Below, piece after piece: positions 30,001 to 39,837 of a DNA stretch of 64,000 bases (the stretch's first letter is position 1; every line of letters starts with the position of its first letter). Where the stretch lies: NCBI GenBank assembly GCA_000333855.2, contig CM007347.1, positions 565,003 to 629,002 on the forward strand. Reading direction: 5' to 3'. The translations under genes were made by a program, and so were the position numbers. The notes under the pieces are model-generated. The model was not told where the DNA came from, did not search any database, and saw nothing but the letters and a program-made list of their open reading frames with translations. The DNA is from Endotrypanum monterogeii. Taxonomy: Eukaryota; Euglenozoa; Kinetoplastea; Trypanosomatida; Trypanosomatidae.

Positions 30001-31074
30001 CCGGTCGTGACGGTATCGATCTCACCTGCGAAAAGTGGCAGTGCGCCGGCGACAAACAATAACAGGCAGCGCAGCGCTGCCAGACGAGTGGCTTCTCCAC
30101 CACGTGCCGGTGAGTCTGTCTTGATTGGCGCTGAGGAACGCGCGATGGTCGGTTCTGGAAAGAAGTACCCGACAGCTCCCAACAATGCTGACCTGCCGAA
30201 GGTGTCCACATCATCTGTCGCCCCGAAGCCTTCCATGGACGGTTCGCGGAAAAAAGTTCGTTTGCTCGTCCCCATTGCTTCTTCACAGGTGGCAGATGAT
30301 GTGGCACTCCCGCCTTCCAAGGAAGGGATCTCCCAGCCGAGCCGTAGCGCTGTCGACTCGGCTCAGGCTGTGTCGCCGCACGAGCGTAAGCCGCAAACGA
30401 CCACAGCACACTGGCTAGCCAAAGAGGATCACGCACGTACCTTGCGGCGGCTTCGAAAAGCAACTTCTTCTCGGGCTCAGAAGCCTGTGGCCACAACGCC
30501 CTCGGTGAGTGCGGCATTGCTGGAGTGCTACGAGGGAGTCCCTGGGGCCGCCGATCCGTTGATGCTGCGTATTGTACGCGATCCGGTGGCTGTGGCACCG
30601 GAGCAGTCGGGTGCACGCAGTGGAAAGCAAGTGCATGGCTCGACAGCATTACAGGAGTCTCTGCTGGTCGCATCGTCCGGTGAATCTTCTGCGGTAGCCT
30701 GGCCGACGCTCACTCCAGCGCGGGACAGATGGTTCCAGGTCGTGCCATCGTATGAGCCCTTGCCTGGTACAGTGAGCGCGCTGCAGACACTCGCCTCGCC
30801 GCCTGCGTTTGCTCCGAGCTCGATTGTGCTATCGTCCGCTTGTATTTCTTCCCCTCACAGGCACACCAAGATGCTGGAAAACCACGTAGCCTACTACTCC
30901 GCATCTCTTTCTCATCCTTCCTGCAGGCCAGCTTTTGGCGAATCGGCTGCCATCGGCACGCCGGTGTCGGCCGCCGCAGCGACACCTGGCCCCATATCTG
31001 TGCACACCCGGGCACCTCTGGAGCTAGATGTCCACCGTGGTGTTTTGCCGAAGCGCTGGGCCTATGCCTCGTAA
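27055..31074 (+). CDS. Protein with three degenerate cyclic-nucleotide-binding domains, 1339 aa
   Basis: Three CNBD-like beta-barrels can be read. CNBD-A (about 340-475) has YLPGDIIARAGD at 361-372 and later FGGNAQFLSTYRALSQC, where the Glu of the usual FGE is Gly but the Arg is kept. CNBD-B (about 515-650) has LFSEGDVAGDIYCLLEG around 541 and an FGE at 593-595, but no Arg where the phosphate-binding residue is expected. CNBD-C (about 660-725) keeps only the core (CDPGQHLSELIIVVRGTV around 692). No kinase, channel or cyclase domain is present; a helical basic stretch lies just before CNBD-A (about 258-290). The N-terminal 240 and C-terminal 600 residues are Ser/Pro-rich and probably disordered. 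It may act as a scaffold; cyclic-nucleotide binding is doubtful because no domain keeps the complete pocket signature. It is not the PKA regulatory subunit. Confidence 0.88.
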   Translation: MSFTDSPRKGSTPTKDVMEHRASLYASDLVRRVSQRDSMLPLCMSRAQQEARRQSSTMASNSKRRHRRSSSSLRRASSCGVPVVTPTSTGWSALLSLVEASTEVGRAVQMCSFYPSMRICGTAFENSLNLAHRQSSHLLNGSFSSLMHPRAGGGDSGSIVFLPDDPIHSPMRSPLAALESSAGAQREMLEESRSGLEMSQSDLLVACSGITTAYGTGRTSIAAAAAAADAAARTLAFSGASSMVQVACAMKRASMWEIVVVTVLYHRIVELRFRRQRLRRVLERHLLPTLLSRKRRTGSVVVKSSRSKGSGSADDRPDAPSNRPGDLPEGTYLRDHNTFFDSLHSASLLQSFAEKMTRKRYLPGDIIARAGDFSQRSMHFLISGKCEVCTERWRQEGDIPEPADEFTTARGGARHQQWRNGGVVGPELLKEVITAGTSIGGVFGGNAQFLSTYRALSQCIVWMLRTEDFEQIFGKFADRVMLDKYKEAIRHHSLWWLQQRYSPSTCYSSIPIYRKLTRRMPNYLSDFSPVVKTRGEKLFSEGDVAGDIYCLLEGTVLRRAKGATGTYGDDSVMQRLGTNSLTALNVPGRYLMFGEEPHLVPGVQPYTCIVSSRVALFYKVEGEQFVGALLDDPQLYAQLREQLMQQRQNNMRLHPECLSYLPLLQRFPVEKREELVQHARPRVIGRSVSVCDPGQHLSELIIVVRGTVRDARNYSHKPTAPLEVPASCEVENGEGTPGESGAARALATGGGAKAHGKNNFPPLRNHTGASPSSKQKASQGNFLAFSTAGSTSQRLHDGARDSVVERHSIVSGPLPPAAGGALETAESDGIEWDFSFNNVETLPSQDGAPPSENVIGLKGAGFVCAASGQQLLDSAPLTYPVEAEEINPPLPAQPARRFVSTLGGSWEALLLEKWPNGWESLSTVEMWVIPTAKIRLVYNSCPKPVQLSILSGLRHAQKEDLRLPTLPLTKLPPMSIYSQHGEPVVTVSISPAKSGSAPATNNNRQRSAARRVASPPRAGESVLIGAEERAMVGSGKKYPTAPNNADLPKVSTSSVAPKPSMDGSRKKVRLLVPIASSQVADDVALPPSKEGISQPSRSAVDSAQAVSPHERKPQTTTAHWLAKEDHARTLRRLRKATSSRAQKPVATTPSVSAALLECYEGVPGAADPLMLRIVRDPVAVAPEQSGARSGKQVHGSTALQESLLVASSGESSAVAWPTLTPARDRWFQVVPSYEPLPGTVSALQTLASPPAFAPSSIVLSSACISSPHRHTKMLENHVAYYSASLSHPSCRPAFGESAAIGTPVSAAAATPGPISVHTRAPLELDVHRGVLPKRWAYAS

Positions 31075-31481
31075 AACGCTAATATGATCCGTGTGCAAAG
31101 ACTGTGGGAGGGGAGGGGTGTTCAAGGTAGCAGCGGTATCCCCATATTAAGTGTATGTGTGACTGAGTGAGCGGAAGTGCCCGACACACGTTTATCCGTC
31201 ATCAGAAGAGGACTGTCAGTCCCTCTTGTGTTACTCCCTACTCCTCACATTCGCAATGTCTGCTTGAATGTGTTGCGTTCTTCGACTTGCTCATGTATTC
31301 AGGCGGTGATGAAAATATTTATGTTTCTTTTCCTCGCCAACACGTTATTTCCCGGCGGATAAAGTTTCTCAAGCTGGGTACTGACCTTTTCAGTAATTTG
31401 TTGAGATGCTTTTTTATTTATTTATGTCACCTGTGATATGGAATTCCCCTCCCCCTTGCGACAGTGTACGTCTCACCCCCC

Positions 31482-31530
31482 CCTATATACATATATATAT
31501 ATATATATATATGTACATATATATATATAT
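31482..31530. repeat. Interrupted TA repeat
   Basis: Two TA blocks of about ten units joined by ATGTACAT; nearly self-complementary. Confidence 0.9.
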
Positions 31531-32945
31531 CACTTGCACACATATGCTTCGTACATGTACATAGTGGAGACGTTGTTGTATTTTGGCATAATATTTGCAT
31601 TTCTTGTCGCAACCATCGTGTGGTTTCCTAGTTTGTTTGCCCTCAGCTCTTTTTCCTTTGTATTTTGGTTTCTGTTTGATTCTTTACTTGTTGACCCCTC
31701 TTCCCCTCCCCCTCCTCTCGCCTCCACGACTGTTTTCATTCTTAGAAACCAACAACCAAGCAAAATGTTTTATGTACCAATTATGTTGTTTTTGTTTTGA
31801 GAAGCTCACAATCTTTTTAGGTTTCCACTGCCACTGCCAACCTTCCCCTTCCCCCTTCCCTGTCTATCGTACCTGTGCCCCTATGATGCTATACATGTTC
31901 TGTGACTTGTCGTGCACACATAGATTAGGCGTGGGGAAAGGGTCTGTGAAAAACAATTTGATCTAACAGAAGGAGGAAAATATAACCCCTCCCCCCCTCC
32001 TTCCTTCCTTCCTTTTTCCCTCCTCTGCTGTGCGGTGTAGACAGTGATCTGTTCCAGATATACTGTGCCGTCTCTCGATAGGCCTCCTTCTTCTGCTGAT
32101 GCGTAGTGTACAGATGTGAACGGGGCCCATTGTTTTTTTTTTCTCTTTTTTTTTTTCTGACATTGGTAGGGCTCAACGAAAGGGAGGCTGGGGGGTTAAT
32201 TTTTTTAGTGCTACGGAGTAGACCTGGTGGATACGACTCCTTCTCTCCCTGAACAAAGAAACAAAGTGCTCTTCTAGAGAGAGAGCTCACACGGTGCAGA
32301 GATTTCTGAGGTGTTGCATCGGGTTGGCTGGCACCCTCCCCCCTTACTGCTTCCACTTCTCTATGCTCAAGCATCACATCGCGTGCTATTCGTACAGGTT
32401 GTATCCATGGCCCATGTGGGTTTTTAGCTGAGGTGCCCACACCCTAAGCCGGAATCTCTATCATGATTTCTCTTCTTGTTCACTTCATCAATTATTCCTG
32501 CTTTCCCCCCTCCCTGATTCTTTGTTACTCGTGCGCCTACATACGAGCTTATTGATGTGCTGTGCCATCAATGTGTATCGGTGACGTCCCATCATACGCC
32601 TAACAATTTTTTTGTCGTTGAGGGGATTTTTTCTCACCATCCATCATATCTATATATATATATATATATATATATTTGGTTTTCAAAAAATCGCGCGTCG
32701 CTCTGTTGCTGGTTTGTAAACGATTCGGCTTCTTTCGCCTTCACGACGGATATCAAACATTTGTACATGAATGTCCAAGAGGAGGAGGAAGAAAAAACAA
32801 GGTCTGTATCACCGACGGGCCGAGAGCTGCGGGAGGGAAAAAGAGGTACGGAACAAAGGCGATTTTCTGTAGCTCGCAACGCACTCTTCCTTCTTTCGCC
32901 GCCAATCCTTTCTTTTCCCGCCTTGCCCGAGTTAGGCCACTGGGG

Positions 32946-32947
<2 letters not shown>

Positions 32948-32982
<35 letters not shown>
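32948..32982. repeat. TG repeat in the 5' flank of the discoidin-like gene
   Basis: About 17 uninterrupted TG units, likely to lie in or near the 5' UTR of the gene starting at 33111. Confidence 0.95.
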
Positions 32983-32984
<2 letters not shown>

Positions 32985-33110
32985 TCTATTTTGGCGCGCC
33001 TCCGAGTCGGCGACTCTTGTGCTGTGGTTGTATTGTCTTGGGTTTGGAACGGATCTTTGAGTTGCACAACGTTGTTACCCAGACAAACGACGTTTGCTTG
33101 GTTTCCACTC

Positions 33111-34913
33111 ATGTCAGACGCTAATTGGGCGCTCGCTGAGAATGGAGCGCATATCGCGGAGGTTTCTTACGAGGCGGAGCACGCTGCCAGCACTGCCTCC
33201 AACCTTCTAGATCTTCGTGAAGACCAGCTTTGGATCACCGGCGATGCCCCACAGCACGTGACCCTGTCTCTTTCCCCATCCCACCCGCCGCTGCAGTACG
33301 CCGGATGGCACGTATGGCACGACTACGTCACCAATCCGCACAAAGTGGAGATCGCCTCTGGTGCGTCTCTAGCCACCATGGAGACCCTCCTTCTATGCGA
33401 AGCAAAACTTGGGGCTGGTACTCAAATATGGGAGCTGCCGCGTGCCATACCTTGTCACCACAGGTATGTGCGCTTTAGGATTACGAAGACCTTCGAGTCA
33501 GGACCCACTTACATGAACAACATTGTGCTGCTCGAGAATGACCCTGGCGCGAACTATAGCGCATATAGACAAACAGTGGAACATGCCTCGAAAGTAGGAG
33601 ATAATTCTGTCCCTGGGGGCTCGGTTGCTAAACACCAAGGCTGTGCTACCGCATCACCCTACTTGTCTTCTCCGGCATCCGCCAGACGAGCAGCCGGTGG
33701 CACTGATAGCGTCGGTTTCAGCCCTCTTCGGCGGCTGGGCCCACAGATCTCAGCGCTCTCTAGCGGCCCCATTTCTCTCACGACGACTCCTCGTGGGGGT
33801 CGGCGACCGGGAGAGGCACGCAGCAGCAGTCGCATGAGCCAACTACTGCGTGATCTCGATGAGGACATAAAAATGTTAAAACCTATCAAGACTCCCAGCC
33901 CAGCGAAGAAAACAATTTTCCGATTGGCTCAGGGTCTGTCTGCTGTGTCGGCGGACAGTGTGAGCGAGGATGGCACGTCTGCGGTTCATCGCGGGGTCGA
34001 CAGCGACGACAACGAGAGTGCAAGTGATGGAAGCGAGTATAATGGCCAGGGCGCGTCGGCCGCACACCACTACCGTGGGCACCATCGTCGAAGCCGCAGT
34101 TGCCATCGAAACGGTGCTGCCCGAGAAAGGCGTAGCTGTGACGGCACGTCTGCGCATGCCGAGGCCAGCCAAGCGCCTGCCCTAGCGCCGGCAAGCACGT
34201 CACATCTGGGTTTGGCTGCCTGGCCTCCGTCGTCAACACCACCGGTGATCTTGTCAGCGGCAGAGCTTCACTTCTTGAACGGGGGGCGATTGTCTGCCTT
34301 GGAGCGAGCGGTTGCCTCGTTGAACGAGGCGGTGCAGCACCAGCGCGATGATCTCATGATGATCAAGCGAGTGCTGCTTCAGCAGGCAACGGAGCGCCGC
34401 AAAGAGGCGAAGAAGCGCTACGAGGAAGGAAAGCAAATGACCGAAGCGGCCCTCTCCTTACAAGCGGCAGTGGCGGCACCTCCACCGGTTGTCAGCGCTC
34501 CTGCCCCAGTCCCAGTCTCACCCTGGGTTCTTCCAGAACAGCGATTGACGCACCGCAACATCACCGTCGGATTCCCTGAGGAGGCGTTGCGCTCCTATGT
34601 CGAGTCTTTGCTAGACCAGAGGTTGCACAAGGGCATGAAAAAAGTCGAGGAGAGGGTGATGAGTCGCGTGGACAATCAGCTCCATGACATCATTCAGGCT
34701 CTCTCCACCACTCTTGAGGAGAGGTTTGCTGCGGTGACGCCGCCACGCGCGACGACGCAGTCGTGGCAGGTACCGTCTTCACACCGTTCATTCAAATCAG
34801 GGGGCGCCACGCCCCCTCAAAGCGGCTGGGAGCCCAAGGGCCTCTCCAACGCGCCGCGTGAGACATCTCGCAGTGCTACCAGGGTCATCGACCCCCAGAG
34901 TCGACCGCAGTGA
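33111..34913 (+). CDS. Discoidin-like N-terminal domain plus coiled-coil protein, 600 aa
   Basis: The ATG at 33111 (MSDANWALAENGAHIAEV) is chosen because the frame upstream passes through TG and TA repeats. Residues 1 to about 145 look like a galactose-binding/discoidin-type beta sandwich as found in IFT25, CEP104 and APC10: a SNLLD...DQLWITGD ligand-edge pattern near the start, YAGWHVWHDYVTNPHKVEI in the middle and YVRFRITKTFESGPTYMNNIVLLE at the end. This is a fold-level guess. Residues 150-380 are Ser/Gly/Arg-rich and contain an Arg/Ser/His cluster. Residues about 386-450 are a coiled coil (LSALERAVASLNEAVQHQR...), and about 500-560 a second helical segment. The architecture recalls ciliary or cytoskeletal adaptor proteins, but no specific function can be claimed. 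Confidence 0.82.
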   Translation: MSDANWALAENGAHIAEVSYEAEHAASTASNLLDLREDQLWITGDAPQHVTLSLSPSHPPLQYAGWHVWHDYVTNPHKVEIASGASLATMETLLLCEAKLGAGTQIWELPRAIPCHHRYVRFRITKTFESGPTYMNNIVLLENDPGANYSAYRQTVEHASKVGDNSVPGGSVAKHQGCATASPYLSSPASARRAAGGTDSVGFSPLRRLGPQISALSSGPISLTTTPRGGRRPGEARSSSRMSQLLRDLDEDIKMLKPIKTPSPAKKTIFRLAQGLSAVSADSVSEDGTSAVHRGVDSDDNESASDGSEYNGQGASAAHHYRGHHRRSRSCHRNGAARERRSCDGTSAHAEASQAPALAPASTSHLGLAAWPPSSTPPVILSAAELHFLNGGRLSALERAVASLNEAVQHQRDDLMMIKRVLLQQATERRKEAKKRYEEGKQMTEAALSLQAAVAAPPPVVSAPAPVPVSPWVLPEQRLTHRNITVGFPEEALRSYVESLLDQRLHKGMKKVEERVMSRVDNQLHDIIQALSTTLEERFAAVTPPRATTQSWQVPSSHRSFKSGGATPPQSGWEPKGLSNAPRETSRSATRVIDPQSRPQ

Positions 34914-35607
34914 TCCCTGTGGGTCTCTGATGCCACCGAAAGGGCATCCATACGACACGCTGTTCCCGCATACCGACACAGAGGCCGTATGGTAGACGAT
35001 TTCTGGGGTTGCTAGTTTTCTCTCACAGTGTCTCGGGGTTCCACGAGCATGCCCCGCTCGCCGCTCGCCTCGCGCTGCACCAGCGAAGCTCTTTTTCTCT
35101 GTGAGACGCCTTTCGTTTTTTCATGGTCCTGGATGAGAGTTCTCATGAGTCGCTATATCACCCTTCCTGTCGCTAAATGGTCGGTGCGTTGGTGTACGTG
35201 TGCATGACTTCGTGTATAGATTTTGCACTGGAATCGCTTCAAAAAAAAAATTCTTTTTCTCACTTGAACTAATTCGAAGTGGAGATGGGCCTTTGTTTAG
35301 CAGTGTGAACTTTAGTGCTTGTATCTGTATTGTGTCGTCGTCTCATGATGGTTTTTTTTTTCGTTTATACTCGACGCTCCCCTCTCCCTCTTTCTCTGTG
35401 TGTGTGTGTGTGTATGCATGCGTGTGTTTCATTTCGCGCTTTTTGGCTGACTACATCTCGCCTACACTCCCTCTCTTTCATGTCGCCCTGTTGTCTGGCG
35501 ATCTATCTCGTTCTCCTTCGCCCTCCCTTTCTTTCACTCGTTTTTTTTTTATATTTATTTATTTATTTGTTCCTGGTGCTGTGCTTTTCTATGCGTGTCT
35601 TTGATGA

Positions 35608-35637
35608 GGGTTAGGGAGGGAGGGAGGGAGGGAGGGA
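35608..35637. repeat. GGGA tandem repeat, possible G-quadruplex
   Basis: A GGGTTAGGG start is followed by five or more GGGA units on the + strand, giving at least six GGG runs with one- to three-base loops, which fits the general G-quadruplex pattern. Confidence 0.85.
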
Positions 35638-36002
35638 TGTACTTTTTACTGCTTACCTCCGAAACATTAACTGCATACATGAATACACTCCTCCCACACG
35701 TTTTATCGCTCCTCAAAAGATAACTAATACAAACGGTATCCCTGCTCTACAAACTGCGGCTCGTCTGCAAGTCTTACGGTGTGCGTTTTGGTGCACTCAT
35801 CATATAGAATGAAGCGTACGCAGGGAGCGTGAGTCGTGTGTAAGGGTGTGTGTGTGTGTGTGTGCCTGCGTCTACGAATGTACATGTTATGTACAGAGAT
35901 ACACACCCCGTTGGTCCGTTTTAGCCGGTTGGACACTCCAAAGAGGCACCTGCATGATCACAACTTTATAAGTAGCTCCAGCGAATGCATATAAAAAAAA
36001 AC

Positions 36003-36003
36003 A

Positions 36004-36039
<36 letters not shown>

Positions 36040-36040
36040 T
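36003..36040. repeat. TA repeat with one TACATA interruption
   Basis: About 18 TA units in total in the spacer before the 155-residue membrane protein. Confidence 0.9.
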
Positions 36041-36714
36041 TGGGGAGGCACTTATGACTCTCCAGGGGGCGTTCCACTGTCACAACAGCTGGACGCCTCC
36101 GATGCACTACATAAAATAGTACTTGGGTGTGAGTCGCTCTGACTGTGTCACTCACGCACATCACACAATTCGGTGCGAGCTTTACAACGTATCGATGCCG
36201 ATCAGTGTTCTTTCCTTCATCTTCGTCTCTGCCTTTTTTTTGGACTGACGCTGCGTGTTCACCACCGCGACACCACCGGGCGCACGAGCTCTCGTGCACC
36301 CACTTCTCTGCACGGTCTCAAAGCTCATACTCCTGCTCCTGAAATACATCAGCGCTTCTTGTCACATCACGACCACAGCCAAACGGCAAGGCTGAAAAGA
36401 GAAAAAAGCATTTCACACACCGCAGTATGGAAACTCGAAAAGGATCGATGTGAATACACGTTTGCGTCTTGTGTGCGCAACAATAATAACAAAGAAAGGA
36501 CCGTATCGGCTCGGGGTTTTGCCCCTTCCCCCGCTTTTCCTCTTTTAGGAATCTTTGTGTTTTTACATATATATATATTGTAGTCAAGTAGTTTGTGCGT
36601 GCTAAAGAACTCCAGCACAACTTCGTCGTCGTAGTAGAGATATCCAATCAAGCTCGATATATAGGCAACCAGGAGCCCGAGGGCCACTCTTCAGCACTCG
36701 AAGTTGATCGAGGT

Positions 36715-37182
36715 ATGCAGGCTCGTAGGAATAGCATGATGCGCCGCGTGGCGCGTCGGTACGCGCGTGTGCCTGGTGAGCACGGTGACGCGAGTCCGCC
36801 GGCTTTTTTCCCCATCGCCATCAACCCGGGTTGGTGGGGGCAGCCCTTCGCCAAGGTAAAGGACGGCAAGAGTCAACTTCTTTTTGCCTTTGGTGTTGTT
36901 TTCCCTTTTGCATTCTACTGGACGTTCGACGTAACGATTGCCCAGCGCACGCGCATCGCTCAAGTTGGCAAGCGGGCGATGGCCTCCAACTTTCTTTTCA
37001 GGCAACTCGACCTCGATGATCCTGACCACGCCATCAAGTATGATCAACTCCAGCAGGAGGTTGCCGGGAACAAACTCAACGTCCGGTGGGGCGGTACAAA
37101 TTTCCTGGCCAGCTACCTGTGGCAACCGGGTGACCCCGAGCCAGACATCCGCCGTAGGGAGGCACCTCAACATCACCACTAA
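36715..37182 (+). CDS. Small probable mitochondrial membrane protein, 155 aa
   Basis: I start at the ATG at 36715 (MQARRNSMMRRVARRYARV); an earlier in-frame ATG-like start adds 40 residues of poor composition. The first 20 residues are Arg-rich and free of acids, like a mitochondrial presequence. A single hydrophobic segment follows (LLFAFGVVFPFAFYWTF, about residues 55-71), then a charged C-terminal domain with conserved-looking aromatic spots (LNVRWGGTNFLASYLWQPGD) and a His tail. One-helix proteins of this size with such an N-terminus are typical accessory subunits of respiratory complexes or the ATP synthase in trypanosomatids, but I cannot name the complex. The start remains open between 36715 and the second Met a few codons on. 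Confidence 0.8.
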   Translation: MQARRNSMMRRVARRYARVPGEHGDASPPAFFPIAINPGWWGQPFAKVKDGKSQLLFAFGVVFPFAFYWTFDVTIAQRTRIAQVGKRAMASNFLFRQLDLDDPDHAIKYDQLQQEVAGNKLNVRWGGTNFLASYLWQPGDPEPDIRRREAPQHHH

Positions 37183-38049
37183 CGAAATCATCGGTTTTCT
37201 GAAGAAGAAAAAAAGGCTTTTTTATTTGTGTGTGTGTGGGGGGTGCTGTACTTTTGTGCCGCGTGTTCGGGGTACGAGACCGTCGTTGCTGCATTGGTTT
37301 CCTTTTGAACAGAATGGGAAGTGCGTATGATGCAATTGTGTGTGCACCAACGTTTCCCTTCGCTTCTAGACTTTCCCCTCGTTTTCAGCTGCATGACGTG
37401 TTTTCTTATTACCACCCCCTCCTCAATGAAGCAGTGAGCAGACTTGACTTCGTTCTCTTTTTTTTTTTTGCAGCCCCCTCCCCACTCTCGTCCCTTCTCT
37501 CCGTCCCCGAAAAAAAAAGAAGTGAACATGTATCTTGTGTCTTTGTGTTGCGCGTTAACGACCTAGATCTTTCCCGCCTCTTTTTCCTTTTCCCTTCTTG
37601 CCAACGCGTACGAGTGAACCATGGTTTTCACTGCAACACCAACAAAGAGATGGAGAGAAAGATGATGCAAATAAAGCGGTAGCATCAATACTGAAAGGGA
37701 GAAGGGCGGGTGGGCAGTCGGTGGTGTATCGATCTGCTCTCAGTCTTCTTTCGCGCATCATCTATCGGCTTATCGGAGGCTGTACACAACGCATATCAAA
37801 ATTTTGTTCGATCACGACGAATGGATACCGCACTTGTGTCTGGTCATGCAATACAGACGCGCTTCTCTGACGAGTGCACGGTTCGCACCAAAGGAAAATG
37901 CTTCATTCTGATGTTTTTTTATATATATCAGGAGGGGGTGAGCTGGGGAAAGGATTAACGCATCTTGTCGCTACTCCTACACGAAAAGAAAATCGTGCAA
38001 CTTCCGCTGTGTATTTTCACTTCGCTTTTCTGTTTTCTGACTCTTTTAA

Positions 38050-38051
38050 AT

Positions 38052-38078
<27 letters not shown>
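38050..38078. repeat. CA dinucleotide repeat
   Basis: About fourteen CA units in the spacer. Confidence 0.95.
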
Positions 38079-38083
<5 letters not shown>

Positions 38084-38289
38084 CGCGTGCTCTTCCCCAT
38101 CTGCACAGGCGTTGATTTTTGTGGGCGGGCGCTGGGGGTCATTTTTTACGAGAGATCACGCGGTTTCCCACGCAGAGACTCTCAGTCTTGGATTCTGTTT
38201 GCCCACTCCATTTTCTACTGATTGGTTAGCCCCCTCCGTCAATCGCCTCCCACTGCCGGGTGTGTTCCCTCCCCCCCCCAAAAAACTAT

Positions 38290-38311
38290 AAATATATATA
38301 TATATATATAT
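38290..38311. repeat. TA repeat immediately upstream of a start codon
   Basis: About eleven TA units, 20 bases before the ATG at 38333, so probably inside the 5' UTR. Confidence 0.9.
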
Positions 38312-38332
38312 TGCTCGGATGCTGCTCTGCAA

Positions 38333-39745
38333 ATGCTTGCAGAATTTGTTGAGAGCCTTTTCGTGCTCGTAGCACTGGTGTACTGGTTCGCTGCATTTGC
38401 TGCCCTGATAATGCGCCTATTATGCCCCGAGTTTGCTACTCTTTCGTCCTATGGCGTGCGTAGTGCATATTCTACAGCTAGTCGAGATTTAAGTGAGATA
38501 TACCGAGGTCGAAAAGAGGAAAATTTCATGACTGCGCCGGCGAATCATCGGACTCATTGGTGTGCGGCACCCGTTCACTGGCTGGCTTCTTCGCAGTTAG
38601 GCAGGTGTCGCGTAGCTCGAAAACAATCGTTCACCGCCTTTTACGTCACCGGCTTAGTCACCAGTCTGCTTTTTGTCGGAATTCGGTTTATTCACAACTT
38701 TGGCGAGGTCGTTTCTGTTTTTTCTCCTCTCGTCGTCCGGTCCTCATCAGCGCCGCCGCTTTCCCTCACGTCAGTGCCCCTCCTGCTCTTCACCCTCCAC
38801 TGTGCGGTGCGTCTAGCCGAGACGCGTCTTGTGCAGCGCTTCCGACAAGATGACACCGTGACCCTTTTTGCAGCAGTGGCAGGTAGCACGTTTTACCTGA
38901 TAGCAGCGATTTCCAGCTCCGCTCCAATCCACTCACACGTTCCCAGTGCAACTGTTCAGCTGGGCCGGGTATCTGCGGTGCGGTGTGTCTTTGCCGTTGG
39001 TGCCGTCATGCACCTTTGCCTGCAGGCTATTCAGGTTACTGTACACACAGTGCTGGCGATGCAGCAGCAAATTTCTTTGCACTCGACTTCCTCGAGTGGG
39101 AAGGCTGTGATATGTGACTTGGAGGAAGGCTTGTGGAGACGGGTGCAAGCTCGTCTGGCAACTGCTGGCCCGACTTCAGGTGAGCGCTTAGACTCAGTGT
39201 TTACAGAGCCGGTGCTGCACGGTGCGTGGCGTCGGTACCGCTATCCCTATTACGCGAACGTTTGCTTTAGGGTGGTCCTTGATCCGCACTACACCTGTGA
39301 AGTTGCCATGTACGCGGTGAACACTATTCTCATCCTCCTGTGTGTTCTCCCTAGTGCAACTCCACCCACCCTCGAGGCTGCTGCTGGTGCATCACAAGGT
39401 GTGGGCACCCACATCACGAGTGGTCACCCACCGCGGTGGGGCATCGTGTCCTCCATCGACCCATGGCTATCGGTGCTAGCCAGTGTTGGCCTCACAGGGT
39501 TTACAGCTATGAATCTTTGTATTACCTCTGCTGAACACCGACTATTTTGGGTATCGGCCAATGCGACTCGTCGACTTGTGACCAGAACACTTCAGGCAAT
39601 ATTGTGCGAACAGCAGACAAAGGAGCCACGTGGATGCAGTGATCAACTTCCAAGGGAGGTCGTCGATGCAGGTGTGCGTCTCCTCCAAGAGCTGAGGGAG
39701 GAGGAGACGCTACCGAGGTGGAACATATTTCCACTGGTGCAATGA
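38333..39745 (+). CDS. SRD5A3-like polyprenol/steroid 5-alpha-reductase family membrane protein
   Basis: 470 residues from the ATG at 38333 (MLAEFVESLFVLVALVYW). The family reduces the alpha-isoprene unit of polyprenol (now described as polyprenal) with NADPH in the ER, supplying dolichol for N-glycan and GPI precursors. Six or more hydrophobic segments are visible. The best signature is at the C-terminal side: WRRYRYPYYANVCFRVVLDPHYTCEVAMYAVN, where DPHYTCE (317-323) matches the PHY-x-x-E core of SRD5A3/DFG10. The protein is about 150 residues longer than human SRD5A3 because of loop insertions (for example residues 245-300 and 345-370). An upstream out-of-frame ATG at 38319 could lower translation. 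Family call is moderately firm; substrate is inferred. Confidence 0.75.
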   Translation: MLAEFVESLFVLVALVYWFAAFAALIMRLLCPEFATLSSYGVRSAYSTASRDLSEIYRGRKEENFMTAPANHRTHWCAAPVHWLASSQLGRCRVARKQSFTAFYVTGLVTSLLFVGIRFIHNFGEVVSVFSPLVVRSSSAPPLSLTSVPLLLFTLHCAVRLAETRLVQRFRQDDTVTLFAAVAGSTFYLIAAISSSAPIHSHVPSATVQLGRVSAVRCVFAVGAVMHLCLQAIQVTVHTVLAMQQQISLHSTSSSGKAVICDLEEGLWRRVQARLATAGPTSGERLDSVFTEPVLHGAWRRYRYPYYANVCFRVVLDPHYTCEVAMYAVNTILILLCVLPSATPPTLEAAAGASQGVGTHITSGHPPRWGIVSSIDPWLSVLASVGLTGFTAMNLCITSAEHRLFWVSANATRRLVTRTLQAILCEQQTKEPRGCSDQLPREVVDAGVRLLQELREEETLPRWNIFPLVQ

Positions 39746-39837
39746 GGCGAATGTGAAAACATGCGACATGATTGCGAGGCGCCTCTCGGGGAGTTGCTGC
39801 TAATCTACCAGAGGCCTTGTCCGGTGTGTGTGTGTGT

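Larger units (their letters stand above)
31075..33110. other. Spacer with TA repeats and a long TG repeat
   Basis: Contains a TA-rich block with TACATA interruptions (about 31482-31530), a CCTT run (about 31995-32012), T runs at 32134-32157, a TA repeat (about 32648-32676) and a 17-unit TG repeat (about 32948-32982) only 130 bases before the next start codon. No gene supported; the open frame running through 32676-33110 is the upstream read-through of the next gene. Confidence 0.55.
34914..36714. other. Spacer with a GGGA tract and TA/TG repeats
   Basis: Contains a TG run (35396-35414), a G-rich GGGA repeat (35608-35637), another TG run (about 35846-35863), and a TA repeat (36003-36040). T/C tracts lie near 35360-35400 and 35520-35570. 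No gene supported. Confidence 0.55.
37183..38332. other. Spacer before the polyprenol reductase gene
   Basis: Contains T runs (37460-37471), a CA repeat (about 38050-38078) and a TA repeat (38290-38311) that ends only 20 bases before the next start codon. An out-of-frame ATG at 38319 precedes the main start. No other gene supported. Confidence 0.55.
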
